The translations under genes were made by a program, and so were the position numbers. Positions 8,876 through 17,541 of a stretch of 64,000 bases of DNA are shown one piece after another. The notes beneath the pieces are model-generated. The model searched no databases and was not told where the DNA came from. It saw nothing but the letters and a program-made list of their open reading frames with translations. The stretch covers positions 62,001 through 126,000 of the forward strand of contig NZ_JAKGSD010000013.1 in NCBI RefSeq assembly GCF_021654135.1, given 5' to 3'. The DNA comes from Amycolatopsis tucumanensis (GTDB lineage: Bacteria; Actinomycetota; Actinomycetes; Mycobacteriales; Pseudonocardiaceae). The first letter of the stretch is position 1. Each line of letters starts with the position of its first letter.

Positions 8876-9430
8876 GTGTTCACCGTTCCCGACGACATCC
8901 CAGCCCCTTCGCGCGAGATCGCCCGAGAAGCCGCTCGATTGGAGGAAAACGCACGCTACGCGGCGCAATCCCAGTTCGAACAAGCCAAGATCTGGCGGGC
9001 CCTGACGATTCGCCTCGGAATTCCGGCCGCCGTGCTGTCGGCGGCCGGCGGCACGACGGTGCTCGCCTCCGCGCAGCTGCGCGTGCTCGCCGGCGTCATC
9101 ACCCTGCTCGGCGCCGCCCTGGCCGCGGCTCTGACCACCCTTGGCGCCGACCGGCGATCGGATCGCGCGGCCAATGCCGGAAATGCCTACCGTGACCTCC
9201 AAACCGGGGCGCGGCAACTCCTGCTCATCGACCTTGCCGTGTTGTCGTTCGACGAAGCCAGGAACGTGCTGGGCGATCTCACCGCCCGCTATGCCGAGGT
9301 CTCGGTTACCGCGGAACCGGTGTTGCGGCGTGCCTACCGGCGAGCGCAACGCAACATTTCCGATGGGGGCCAGAGCAACGACATCGGCCTCGGAACAACG
9401 ACCCCAGCCTCGGGACTGTCTACCGCGTGA
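8876..9430 (+). CDS. SLATT-type two-transmembrane effector-like protein
   Basis: 184 residues. An N-terminal amphipathic helix (REAARLEENARYAAQSQFEQ) is followed by two closely spaced membrane helices (about 45-63 and 71-90) and a long cytoplasmic C-terminal helix with GNAYRDLQTGARQLLLIDL and VLRRAYRRAQRNI. This order and these motifs match the SLATT domain (SMODS and SLOG-associated 2TM), proposed as a pore-forming effector in nucleotide-dependent conflict systems. GTG start at 8876 with GGAGG 5 nt upstream, 16 nt after the lipoprotein stop. Its presence at the end of an NTase-led operon is the strongest contextual hint that the operon is an immune or suicide module. Confidence 0.75.
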   Translation: MFTVPDDIPAPSREIAREAARLEENARYAAQSQFEQAKIWRALTIRLGIPAAVLSAAGGTTVLASAQLRVLAGVITLLGAALAAALTTLGADRRSDRAANAGNAYRDLQTGARQLLLIDLAVLSFDEARNVLGDLTARYAEVSVTAEPVLRRAYRRAQRNISDGGQSNDIGLGTTTPASGLSTA

Positions 9431-9496
9431 CGATCCACAGCCTTCCCGAGTTGCCCGCGGCCCGGGGTGGTGATTGGTTCGCCCACTCCGGTCCGC

Positions 9497-11014
9497 TCAG
9501 GACACCGACGGGACCGCGCGGTAGGGAGGTATCGCCGCGCAGAGGGCGGCCAGGTCGCGCCCGGCGCTGTGGACTGTCCCATCGGGACGGACGACGGCAG
9601 CGCGGGCGAAGCCGCGGCGCAGCCAGCGGTGCAAGGAGGTCCCCGACCGGGCCACCACGAGCACAGCTCCGCGTTGTTCGATGTCCGCGCGTTGCGCGGG
9701 CGACGGCTCAGCGACGCTGATGACGGCGAACCGGCCGGCCGTCACGTCGTCAAGGCGCCGGTCGCCGTCGACCGGTGCGTTGGGGCATTGCCTGCCGGCC
9801 AGGGGATCCCACAGGGGCGGGCGCGCCACCAGGGCGGAGCGGCGCAGGGCGGGGGTTTCGGTGTCGAGCACGCGCTTGCGCAGGCCGGGCACGTGGTGCA
9901 GGCGGGGCGCGGCGACACGGCGGAGGAGGTCGCCGAATTCGCCGCCTTCGGTCATGACGGTGCCCATCAGCTTGGCGATCCGGATCATGGTGGTGGCGTG
10001 GGGTTTGCGCTCCGCCTCGTAGCTGCCGAGGACGGTTTCGGCGAGCGTCCCGTCGAGCACGCCGGCGAGCTTCCACGCGAGGTTCATCGCGTCGCGCATC
10101 CCGGCGCCCATGCCCTGGCCGATGAACGGCGGGGTGAGGTGGGCGGCGTCGCCGAGGAGGAAGACCCGCCGATCGCGCCAGCGGTCGGCGACCTGGGCGC
10201 GGAAGGTGTATTCGGCGACCCGGACGATCTCGAGCTGGTCGGCCGGTGTCTCCCCGGTCCACGGCTTGATCAGCGGGAGCAGCGCGGCCGGTTCGCGGTA
10301 GGTGTCCGCCGTTTCGCCGTCGGTCAGCTGGAATTCCCAGCGGTAGCGGTTCTCCCCCACGCGCATGTAGGTGGCGGCGCGGGCCGGGTCGCAGACCTGG
10401 TGCACCCCTTCCCAGGCGCCGAGTTCGGCGTCGGTGCGGATGTCGACGACGAGCCAACGCTGGGTCAACCCGAGATCGCGCATGACGGCACCGATCGAGG
10501 TCCGGGTCAAGCTGTTCGCTCCGTCGCAGCCGAGCACGTACCGCGCGAGCACCGAGTCCGGCCGGCCGGCCGGATCGGTGAACGCGACCCGCACACCGCC
10601 GACCTCCGGGGCCAGTGCGGTGACCTCGGCGCCGCCGCGCATCGTGACCACGCTGTGCCGTTTGAGACCCGAGCGCAGAAGCGCCTCCAGCTCGGGTTGG
10701 TCGAACATGCTGGCCTCGGGGTAGCCGTGCCTGCCGTGCGCCGCGTCGCGCCGGAACTCCGCGAGCACCCGCATGTCCCGGTCCAGGAGCCGCAACCCGT
10801 TGCAGCGCCAGGAGATCGCCGAGAACTCCGCGGCGAGGCCGAGCCGGCCGAGGATGCGGCAGACCTCGTCGTCGAGGTGGACGGCGCGAGGCTGGGGATA
10901 GATCGTTTCCCACCGGTCGAGGACCAGGGACTCGACGCCGTACTGGGCCAGCAGGGTGGCGGCGGTGAGGCCGGTCGGGCCCGCGCCGATGATCACCACG
11001 GGCACTTCGGTCAC
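9497..11014 (-). CDS. FAD-dependent aromatic hydroxylase (MhpA/PheA-like)
   Basis: 505 residues, normal for the class A flavin monooxygenases that hydroxylate 3-(3-hydroxyphenyl)propionate-type phenols with NADH and O2. VVIIGAGPTGLTAATLLAQ is the N-terminal FAD-binding GxGxxG fold, YVLGCDGANSLTR the DG motif, and RRVFLLGDAAHLTPPFIGQG the second FAD-binding GD motif. The C-terminal 130 residues have the thioredoxin-like fold of this subfamily. GTG start overlaps the ligase stop (GTGA at 11011-11014). Last gene of an extradiol pathway operon; its catechol product would feed the dioxygenase at 13829-14962. The exact substrate cannot be read from the sequence. Confidence 0.85.
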   Translation of the reverse strand: MTEVPVVIIGAGPTGLTAATLLAQYGVESLVLDRWETIYPQPRAVHLDDEVCRILGRLGLAAEFSAISWRCNGLRLLDRDMRVLAEFRRDAAHGRHGYPEASMFDQPELEALLRSGLKRHSVVTMRGGAEVTALAPEVGGVRVAFTDPAGRPDSVLARYVLGCDGANSLTRTSIGAVMRDLGLTQRWLVVDIRTDAELGAWEGVHQVCDPARAATYMRVGENRYRWEFQLTDGETADTYREPAALLPLIKPWTGETPADQLEIVRVAEYTFRAQVADRWRDRRVFLLGDAAHLTPPFIGQGMGAGMRDAMNLAWKLAGVLDGTLAETVLGSYEAERKPHATTMIRIAKLMGTVMTEGGEFGDLLRRVAAPRLHHVPGLRKRVLDTETPALRRSALVARPPLWDPLAGRQCPNAPVDGDRRLDDVTAGRFAVISVAEPSPAQRADIEQRGAVLVVARSGTSLHRWLRRGFARAAVVRPDGTVHSAGRDLAALCAAIPPYRAVPSVS

Positions 11015-12900
11015 GAGGCACCTGCCAGGCGCCAGCGGATCGCGTAGCGGTCGAGGACCGCCTTGACCGCCGGCTCGTCGGCGTCGCCGGAGGTCCGCAC
11101 CACCACGATGACCGAGCCGTCGTCGACCTCGGCGTCGACGTCGAGCACGCCGGGCAGGCCGGCCAGGGCCTCGGTGAGCTCGCGCCGCGTGGCGTCGGCG
11201 CGCAGGGCGGGCTTGTACGGCTTGCCGAGGTCGGTGAGCGGCAGGGCGTCGAGCACTGTGACGGTCTTCGGCGCCGCCGCGGTCTCGGGAACCTGGTGGC
11301 GTGCCCAGTCGCACAGTTCCTGCTCGCTGACCGCGGAACCGGCAGCGAGGGTCACGTAGGCGACGGGGACCTCACCGGCGTGGGGGTCCGGCCGGCCCAC
11401 CGCGCCGGCGGCGGTGACCGCGGGGTGGGTGAGCAGGCTGTCCTCGATGAGCGCGGGGTCGATGTTGTGTCCACCGCGGATGATGAGGTCCTTGGCGCGG
11501 CCGGCGAGGTAGACGAACCCGTCGGCGTCGAGGCGCGCGAGGTCGCCGGTGTCCAGCCAGCCGTCGACGAGCTTGCCGAGGCCGTCGAGGACGTGGCCGT
11601 GCTCGTCCTGGCCGGTGACGTAGCCGGAGAAGACTGTGGGGCCGCTGATCGCGAGCACGCCCGTGTGGCCGGGTTGGAGGTCTTCCCAGGTGCCGTCCTC
11701 GCGCACGCGGATGGTTTTCATCCGCTGGTAGGGCAACCGCTGACCGACCGAGCCGGGCCGGGGCACGTCGGGGAAGCTGCGCGCGCTGGCACAGGTCGCT
11801 TCGGTCAGGCCGTAGCCTTCGACGAGCGTGACGCCGGTGTGGGCCTCGAAGCGCTCGCGGACGGCGGCCGGCAGCGGAGCGGCCCCGACCATGGCGAAGC
11901 GCAAGCTGCTGATGTCCGCGTCGACCGGGCACTGCGCGAGCACCGCGTACACGGTGGGGACCGCGCTCATCGTGGAGATCCGGTGGTGCTCGACGATCTT
12001 CCAGAACTCGCCGTAGAGCGGGAGGTCGCGATAGCCGAGCGGCCCGGCCCAGACCACGGTCTGCCCCTTGAACAACGGCGCGAGCAGGGTGACCACCAGC
12101 GCGTTGACGTGGAACAGCGGCAGCGCGGCGAAGAGGGTGTCGTGGTCTTCGAGGAGCGAGTTGGCGGCCAGCATCCAGGCGTCGGCGACCTCGACGGCAT
12201 GCGGGTGCGCGGCGAGCTTCGGCGCGCCGGTGGTGCCCCCGGTCGGGAAGAGCGCGGCCAGGTCCTCCGCGCGGGGCGGTTCACCGAGGAATGCCGACGA
12301 GTCCTGCCCGGCCGCCAGCTCGGCGAGGTAGCCGACGCGGACCCCCGGCAGGTTCGGCAGGTCCGGAGCCGGTCCGGTGGCGCCGGTGGGCCGCAGGACG
12401 AGGAGGGCGTCGACCTGCCCGTCCTGGGCGAGAGCGTGCGCGGTCTCCCAGGTGGCCACGGACAGCTCCGGGCCGGCGGTGACGATGACCCGCGCACCCG
12501 AACGACGCAGCAGCTGGGCGAGGTGCTCGCGCGAAAGGCCACCGTTGAGGGGCGCCGCGATCCCGGCGAGCTGCGCGGCCAGGGTGGCGGGCACCAGGTC
12601 GGCGGTGTTGGGCGAGATCAACGCGACCGCGTTCCGACGGCGAACACCGATTTCGTGCAGGAGGTTCGCGTACCGGTGGACGTCGCCGAGCAGTCCGGCG
12701 AAGGTGCGCTGCTCGGGTTCGCGCCAGCGCGCGGCTTCCGGCAGCACGGTGGTGGCGGTGCGGCCCGGCCAGGTGGTGGCGGCCCGGACCAGCAGGGCGT
12801 AGGTGGACGCGGGAAGGCCGCGTGCCGCCAGCGGCACGGCTTCGATCGCGGCGATGTCGGCAGGGGCGGAGTACTCCGGCCACAGCAGGTTCCCAGTCAT
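11011..12900 (-). CDS. Acyl-CoA synthetase / AMP-dependent ligase
   Basis: 629 residues. ANL superfamily: LFPTGGTTGAPKLAAHPH is the P-loop-like A3 motif, EGYGLTEATC the A5 motif, WLDTGDLARLDADGFVYLAG the A7-A8 hinge, and GKPYKPALR holds the catalytic Lys near the C-terminus. About 60 residues beyond the usual end (TEALAGLPGVLDVDAEVDD and following) form a small extra domain. It would activate an aromatic or aliphatic acid as a CoA thioester with ATP. ATG at 12900 overlaps the stop of the FAH gene upstream. A ligase in an extradiol operon suggests that a side-chain acid, for example a phenylpropanoid, is CoA-activated (inference). Confidence 0.85.
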   Translation of the reverse strand: MTGNLLWPEYSAPADIAAIEAVPLAARGLPASTYALLVRAATTWPGRTATTVLPEAARWREPEQRTFAGLLGDVHRYANLLHEIGVRRRNAVALISPNTADLVPATLAAQLAGIAAPLNGGLSREHLAQLLRRSGARVIVTAGPELSVATWETAHALAQDGQVDALLVLRPTGATGPAPDLPNLPGVRVGYLAELAAGQDSSAFLGEPPRAEDLAALFPTGGTTGAPKLAAHPHAVEVADAWMLAANSLLEDHDTLFAALPLFHVNALVVTLLAPLFKGQTVVWAGPLGYRDLPLYGEFWKIVEHHRISTMSAVPTVYAVLAQCPVDADISSLRFAMVGAAPLPAAVRERFEAHTGVTLVEGYGLTEATCASARSFPDVPRPGSVGQRLPYQRMKTIRVREDGTWEDLQPGHTGVLAISGPTVFSGYVTGQDEHGHVLDGLGKLVDGWLDTGDLARLDADGFVYLAGRAKDLIIRGGHNIDPALIEDSLLTHPAVTAAGAVGRPDPHAGEVPVAYVTLAAGSAVSEQELCDWARHQVPETAAAPKTVTVLDALPLTDLGKPYKPALRADATRRELTEALAGLPGVLDVDAEVDDGSVIVVVRTSGDADEPAVKAVLDRYAIRWRLAGAS

Positions 12901-13832
12901 CGGGCGTGCCTCACCACCGTGCGCTGGATGCCCAGGTCGATCGCGCCGTCGTCGGTGGCCACTGCGGCCTCGATGACGTCGCCGTCCTTCAGGTACCGGG
13001 GATTGCGTTCCTGGCCACGGAAGAACAGCCTCCACTTCAGCGCCGGTGGCAGCAGGGAGCCGACGATCTCCACCGGCTTCGGCGGGGCGGACAACGCCGT
13101 GCCGACTGGGGTGCCGGTCAGGACGAGATCCCCCGGGTCGAGCCGTTGGAAGCGGGCAAGGGCCCGGAGGGTTTCCGCGGGCTGGTAGATCATGTCGGCG
13201 ACCGTCTGGTCCTGGCGGGTTTCGCCGTTGACGCTCAGTTTCAGCCGGAGGTCGGTGAACCGCTTGAGCTCGTCGGCGTCGAGCAGGACCAGCGCGGGCC
13301 CGGTCGGGGTGAACGTCGGGTAGGACTTGGCTTCGTAGAACTGGGTCTGGGGCAGCTGGATGTCGCGCGCGGAAATGTCGTTGGTCACCACGAGGCCGGC
13401 GACGTATCCGGCGACGTCGTCGCCGATCTCCGTGCCGACCGGGATCTCCGCGCCGATGACCAGGCCGATCTCGACTTCGTAGTCCAGGAGCCGCACGTGG
13501 GCGGGGCGCACCACGTCGTCGTGCGGGCCGCTGATCGAGCCGGACGACTTGCGGAAGAAGGTCAGCGGCACGGTGTCCGGGTTCCCGCCGGTGTCCTTGA
13601 CGTGCGAGGCGAAGTTGGTCATCTGCGCGACCACCCGGCACGGGGCGGTGACCGGCGAGACGAGCTCGAGGCTCTCCACGGCGACCGTGCGCCCGCCGGC
13701 CAGGGCGGCGTCGAGGGCATTGCGGTCGGCCAGTAGTTGTGCGGTGGTCGTGGCGCGGGTGGTGACCTTGGCGGCCCCGGCCGGGGTGGCCACCCACCAG
13801 GCGTCGGCGGTACGGAGGACGGAAATGCTCAT
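12897..13832 (-). CDS. Fumarylacetoacetate hydrolase (FAH) family protein
   Basis: 311 residues. The FAH fold is shown by RLLDYEVEIGLVIGAEIP (metal-binding ExE), VVTNDISARDIQ, KSYPTFTPTGPALV and GDLVLTGTPVGTA. In extradiol pathways this family acts as acylpyruvate hydrolase, 2-oxo-hepta-3-ene-1,7-dioate hydratase or 2-hydroxypentadienoate hydratase. The sequence does not decide among them. Overlaps its neighbours by 4 bases on both sides, so it is tightly coupled to the ligase and dioxygenase. Likely processes the ring-cleavage product. Confidence 0.85.
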   Translation of the reverse strand: MSISVLRTADAWWVATPAGAAKVTTRATTTAQLLADRNALDAALAGGRTVAVESLELVSPVTAPCRVVAQMTNFASHVKDTGGNPDTVPLTFFRKSSGSISGPHDDVVRPAHVRLLDYEVEIGLVIGAEIPVGTEIGDDVAGYVAGLVVTNDISARDIQLPQTQFYEAKSYPTFTPTGPALVLLDADELKRFTDLRLKLSVNGETRQDQTVADMIYQPAETLRALARFQRLDPGDLVLTGTPVGTALSAPPKPVEIVGSLLPPALKWRLFFRGQERNPRYLKDGDVIEAAVATDDGAIDLGIQRTVVRHAR

Positions 13833-14962
13833 GACACAGCTACTTTCAGCAGGCCGCGAAGGCGGTCGAAGTCGAATTCGTTGTCCTCGCGCAGCGCGCC
13901 GATGATGGCGCGCAGCTCGCCGAACGCCTCCCGGCCGGGTTTGACGCCGAGGAAGTCCTTGGTGGCGGGCGGGCCCCACTGGGCCAGTCCCGACGCGGTC
14001 ATCGGCGCCCAGCCGGGCTCGAGCGAACAGTCGAACATGTCGCCGTCGCTGAAGTGCTCGACGAGGAATCCGTCGGGGTCGCGCCAGTAGTCGAAGAGCT
14101 GGCTGCCCTGGATGTGCCTGCCGATGCCCCACGACCGCCGGTAGCCCCGCTCGAGCAGGTACTCGCCACCGGCGGCGAGCGAATCGAGGTCGGGTACCTG
14201 GTAGGCGGAGTGCACGTACCGGTTCGCCGGTCCGAGCACCAGCGCGAGGGTGTGGTGGTCGGTCGGGGTGCCACCGCGGTCGCAGCGGATGAAGCTCATC
14301 ACCGGGCCCCGCCCGCGCTGCCCGGGGTAGTAGAGGAAGTCGCTCACGATCATGCCCAGATGACTGAGGTACCAGTCGAGCGTGTGGCGGTACTTCGTGG
14401 TCTGCAGCACGACGTGGCCGAGCCGCCGCACCTTGACCGGCTCCCGCCGCGGCCGCTGGGTGGCGTTCACCCGCGCGATGTCGTGCCCGAAGTTGAAGGT
14501 CAGCGGCTCCTGGCCGGGCAACGCCGGAAGCTCGTGCGTGCCGGACACGACACGCACCCGGGCACCGCTCGGGTCGTGCAGGTCCACCGTGGCCCCGCCG
14601 AGGCTCTCCGGCAGGCGGGTGACCTGGTGCCCGGTCGCGTCCGCCAGGCGAAGCACGTCCGCCGGGTCGGCGGCCCGGAACGCCGGTCCGGTGAACCGCG
14701 AGCGCGGGCCGCGGCGGACGAGGACGCAGGGCGCGCCGGGTTCGGTGCCGCGCAGCTGCAGTTCGTCCGCGGTGCGCAGCGAGGTGGTGAACCCGAAGGC
14801 GTGCGCGAACACTTCGGCCTTGGCCAGGTCTGGTTTCTCGAACTCCAGCCAGGCCAGGTCGTGCACCTTGATGACCGGATTGGGCGCCCGCCCGGGGTGT
14901 TCGCCGGGTAACGCGCCCTGCTCGCTGTGCAGGTCGGCGTGGGGATCGTCGTGGTCGATCAT
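13829..14962 (-). CDS. Extradiol ring-cleavage dioxygenase (two-domain VOC type)
   Basis: 377 residues with two VOC (glyoxalase-like) modules. Fe(II) ligands are predicted at H183 (GHVVLQT), H237 (TDHHTLALV) and E302 (FLVEHFSDGD), the usual H-H-E triad of catechol 2,3-dioxygenases. It would open a catechol next to the hydroxyl pair using O2. Start ATG at 14962 is chosen because GGGAG lies 5 nt upstream; in-frame starts at 14974 and 15016 would run into or over the palindromic operators at 14980-15010. First gene of the leftward aromatic operon and the probable regulatory target of the divergent TetR. Confidence 0.85.
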   Translation of the reverse strand: MIDHDDPHADLHSEQGALPGEHPGRAPNPVIKVHDLAWLEFEKPDLAKAEVFAHAFGFTTSLRTADELQLRGTEPGAPCVLVRRGPRSRFTGPAFRAADPADVLRLADATGHQVTRLPESLGGATVDLHDPSGARVRVVSGTHELPALPGQEPLTFNFGHDIARVNATQRPRREPVKVRRLGHVVLQTTKYRHTLDWYLSHLGMIVSDFLYYPGQRGRGPVMSFIRCDRGGTPTDHHTLALVLGPANRYVHSAYQVPDLDSLAAGGEYLLERGYRRSWGIGRHIQGSQLFDYWRDPDGFLVEHFSDGDMFDCSLEPGWAPMTASGLAQWGPPATKDFLGVKPGREAFGELRAIIGALREDNEFDFDRLRGLLKVAVS

Positions 14963-14979
14963 CAGCTCTCCCATCGGAT

Positions 14980-15010
14980 TGACGATATCGTCACTTACGA
15001 CGGTACCGTC
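14980..15010. promoter_or_regulatory. Twin palindromic operators between dioxygenase and TetR genes
   Basis: Two perfect palindromes: TGACGATATCGTCA (14980-14993) and GACGGTACCGTC (14999-15010). They share the consensus GACGRTAYCGTC and their centres are 18 bp apart. They sit just upstream of the dioxygenase ribosome-binding site and about 80 bp from the TetR start. Best explained as the binding site of the TetR regulator. Confidence 0.65.
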
Positions 15011-15088
15011 AGTCAAGGAGTTCTGACGATTTCCTCATCTCTGAGGTGATCCGCTAAGGTGGGCTCGAACGACTTGGGAGGTGAGGGC

Positions 15089-15745
15089 ATGACCGCGGAC
15101 GCGACCGGCAACCGGCTGGCACGGCGCAAGGCACGAACCCGTGCCGCGCTGCTCCGGGCCGCCCAAGCCTTCATCGCAGCCGGGAAGACGACTGTCCCGA
15201 TCCTGGAGATCACGCAGGCCGCCGATGTCGGGATGGGTTCCTTCTACAACCACTTCGAGAGCAAGGAGCAGCTCTTCCAGGCCGCGGTGGAGGACGCGCT
15301 GGACCGTTTCGGCGCCCTGCTGGACGAGCTGACCGCGGATCTGGACGACCCGGCGCTGGTGTTCGCGCAGAGCTTCCGGCTGAGCGGCCGCCTGCACCGG
15401 CTGCGTCCCGAGTTGAGCCGGGTGCTGCTGAACAACGGGCTCCGCCTGGCGACCTCCGAGCACGGGCTGGCGCCCCGGGCCCGCCGGGACATCGAGGCCG
15501 CGGTCGAAGCCGGCCGGTTCACCGTGCGCGACCCCGAACTCGCCATGATCACAGTGGCCGGCGCGATGCTGTGCCTCGGCCAGCTGCTGCACGACCAGCC
15601 CGGCCGTGACGCCTCGGCGGCCACCGACCAGGTCGCCGAGGATCTCCTGCGCATGTTGGGCCTTGACGCCGACGAGGCTCACGAACTGTGCCGGCGCCCC
15701 TTGCCCGACCTCGCCGCGGACGATCCGCGCGACTCCGCCGCGTAG
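15089..15745 (+). CDS. TetR-family regulator of the aromatic operon
   Basis: 218 residues. The N-terminal helix-turn-helix is clear: LLRAAQAFIAAGKTTVPILEITQAADVGMGSFYNHFESKEQLF, continuing into an all-helical ligand-binding domain with the DPELAMITVAGAMLCLGQL helix. The opening helices match TetR proteins that control monooxygenase and ring-cleavage genes. ATG at 15089 is preferred over a GTG at 15059 because GGAGG lies 7 nt upstream. Transcribed divergently from the dioxygenase across the twin palindromes, so it probably represses that operon and itself and releases on binding a pathway intermediate. Confidence 0.85.
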   Translation: MTADATGNRLARRKARTRAALLRAAQAFIAAGKTTVPILEITQAADVGMGSFYNHFESKEQLFQAAVEDALDRFGALLDELTADLDDPALVFAQSFRLSGRLHRLRPELSRVLLNNGLRLATSEHGLAPRARRDIEAAVEAGRFTVRDPELAMITVAGAMLCLGQLLHDQPGRDASAATDQVAEDLLRMLGLDADEAHELCRRPLPDLAADDPRDSAA

Positions 15746-15763
15746 TCCACGGAGAGACGCAGT

Positions 15764-15783
15764 GCCGGGAAGTCCATCCCGGC
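15764..15783. terminator. Small hairpin between convergent TetR and cyclase genes
   Basis: Perfect 7-bp stem GCCGGGA/TCCCGGC with a 6-nt loop in the 63-bp gap between two convergent genes. No T-run, so it is a weak or protein-dependent terminator candidate. Confidence 0.35.
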
Positions 15784-15808
15784 CGGCGCCGCGAACCGGG
15801 TGAGCGGC

Positions 15809-16582
15809 TCAGGAGTCGAAGATCGCCACCGCGCGGGTCCAGCCTGCGGAGGCGGCGTGCACCTTGACCGGGAAGCACGAGATCTCGAACCCGGTGGCGG
15901 GCAACGTTTCGAGGTCGTGCAGTTTCTCGAGGTGGCAATAGCCGATTTCCCGGCCCGCCCGGTGTCCCTCCCAGATGATCGAGGGGTCCTGCTCGGCGGC
16001 GTACCGGGCGGCGGTGTGGACGAAGGGGGCGTCCCAGCTCCACGCGTCGGTTCCGGTGAGACGCACGCCGCGTTCGAGCAGGTACAGGGTCGCGTCCCGG
16101 CCCATGCCGCAGCCGGAGGACACGTAGTCGTCCTGGCCGTAGCGCTCACCGGCGCTCGTGTTGACCACGACGATCTCCAAGGGCGAGAGCTCGTGCCCGA
16201 TGCGCTTGAGCTCGGCCTCGACATCGGCCGCGGTCGCCACGTAACCGTCGGGGAAATGGCGGAAATCGAGCTTCACCGCCGGTTGCAGGCACCACTCCAG
16301 GGGAACCTCGTCGATGGTCATCGCGCGCTCGCCGCCATTCATGGTGGCCGAGTAGTGGTACGGCGCGTCGAGATGTGTGCCGTTGTGGGTGGTCAGCCGC
16401 ACCCATTCGGATGCCCAGCCCTCGCCGTCGGGCAGGTCGTCGACGGTCGCGCCGGGAAAGAACGCCAGGAGATCCTGGGCGGTCTGCGCGTGCGACTGGT
16501 ACTCGATCTCCGGCGTGAGCCCGGGAGGGTCGGAAGCGATTCCGGCCCGCAGGGGCGCGGAAATGTCGATGAGTTTGCGCAT
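15809..16582 (-). CDS. Cyclase-family (kynurenine formamidase-like) metal hydrolase
   Basis: 257 residues. The signature THNGTHLDAPYHY is the HxGTHxDxPxH metal-binding motif of the cyclase/KynB family, with a supporting downstream GTDAWSWDAPF segment. Family members hydrolyse formamides, amides or lactone-like bonds using a divalent metal. ATG at 16582 has AAAGGA 8 nt upstream and shares one base with the FAH stop (TGATG). It is the last gene of a three-gene operon with an FAH protein and an amidohydrolase, suggesting that a nitrogen-containing aromatic or an amide-linked side chain is removed before ring cleavage (inference). Confidence 0.8.
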   Translation of the reverse strand: MRKLIDISAPLRAGIASDPPGLTPEIEYQSHAQTAQDLLAFFPGATVDDLPDGEGWASEWVRLTTHNGTHLDAPYHYSATMNGGERAMTIDEVPLEWCLQPAVKLDFRHFPDGYVATAADVEAELKRIGHELSPLEIVVVNTSAGERYGQDDYVSSGCGMGRDATLYLLERGVRLTGTDAWSWDAPFVHTAARYAAEQDPSIIWEGHRAGREIGYCHLEKLHDLETLPATGFEISCFPVKVHAASAGWTRAVAIFDS

Positions 16583-17541
16583 CAAGCTTGTCCTTTCGGC
16601 GAGCACGGCCGCAGCGGAATGACGCCGGTCCCCTCGACGACGGTCTGCCGGGTCGAGCCGAGTCCCTGCCCGTGCAGGGACACGACGTCGCCCGGCCGCA
16701 GCCAGCCGGTGAATTCGGCCAGGTCCGGGGTGTCGACGTGCTCGAGCAGGCAGCCGCCGGGCACGGTGCCCGAACCGATCACGTCCCCCGGCGCGAGATC
16801 AACGCCGCGGGAGACGTAGGCGAGCAGCTCGCCGAACGTCCAGTCCATCTGGTCGAGGCGGCCGCGGGTGATCTCCTGGTCGTTGACCGTGGCCCGCAGC
16901 TCGATGGCGAGCCGTCCGTCCACGCGGTACTCCGCCAACTCGTCCACGGTGACCAGCGCGGGCCCGAGCGTGAGCGCGCTGTCCTTGCTCTTGCCCATGC
17001 CGATGCCGGTCGCCAGGTCATGCAGCTGGTGATCACGGGCGGTCCAGTCGTTGAACAGCGTGTACCCCAGGATGTGGTTCTCCGCGGCCGCCGGGTGCAG
17101 ATCCCGGCCGCCGCGCCCGATCACCACACCCACCTCGAGCTCCAGGTCGAACATGCGGGAGCCGGGGGCGACCGGGACCGCGTCGTGCGGCCCGACGACC
17201 GAGGCGGCGTTGCCGAAGTAGAACGCCGGCGCCTCGGACCAGGCCGGGTGCAGTTCCGCACTCCGCCCGAGCGCGCGGTAACAGCCGCGCAGGTGGTCCA
17301 GGAAACACAACCCGTCGCGCACCGACGGCGGGCGCGGCAGCGGCGCGAGCAACCGGACATCGTCGAGCGGACGGACCTCCGCCGGGGCACGACGGGCGGT
17401 CTCCCCCGCCTCGGCCAGCACCTCCGCGCCGCTCTGGACGACCGTCAACAGGTCGATGCCGGCGCGAAGCCCGCGAACCGCATCACCGTCGAGCACACCG
17501 GTGCGCGCACCGGCGCCGGCCTCGTAGGTCACCCATTTCAC
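16582..17541 (-). CDS. Second FAH-family hydrolase/isomerase
   Basis: 319 residues. FAH motifs: FDLELEVGVVIGRGG (metal-binding ExE), YTLFNDWTARDHQ, GKSKDSALTLGPALV and PGDVIGSGTVPGGCLLEH. The longer N-terminal cap (VKWVTYEAGAG onward) resembles the fumarylacetoacetate hydrolase branch more than the short acylpyruvase branch. GTG start at 17541 with GGAGG 9 nt upstream, overlapping the amidohydrolase stop (GTGA). Only distantly similar to the FAH protein at 12897-13832, so the two probably act on different intermediates. Confidence 0.8.
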   Translation of the reverse strand: MKWVTYEAGAGARTGVLDGDAVRGLRAGIDLLTVVQSGAEVLAEAGETARRAPAEVRPLDDVRLLAPLPRPPSVRDGLCFLDHLRGCYRALGRSAELHPAWSEAPAFYFGNAASVVGPHDAVPVAPGSRMFDLELEVGVVIGRGGRDLHPAAAENHILGYTLFNDWTARDHQLHDLATGIGMGKSKDSALTLGPALVTVDELAEYRVDGRLAIELRATVNDQEITRGRLDQMDWTFGELLAYVSRGVDLAPGDVIGSGTVPGGCLLEHVDTPDLAEFTGWLRPGDVVSLHGQGLGSTRQTVVEGTGVIPLRPCSPKGQA

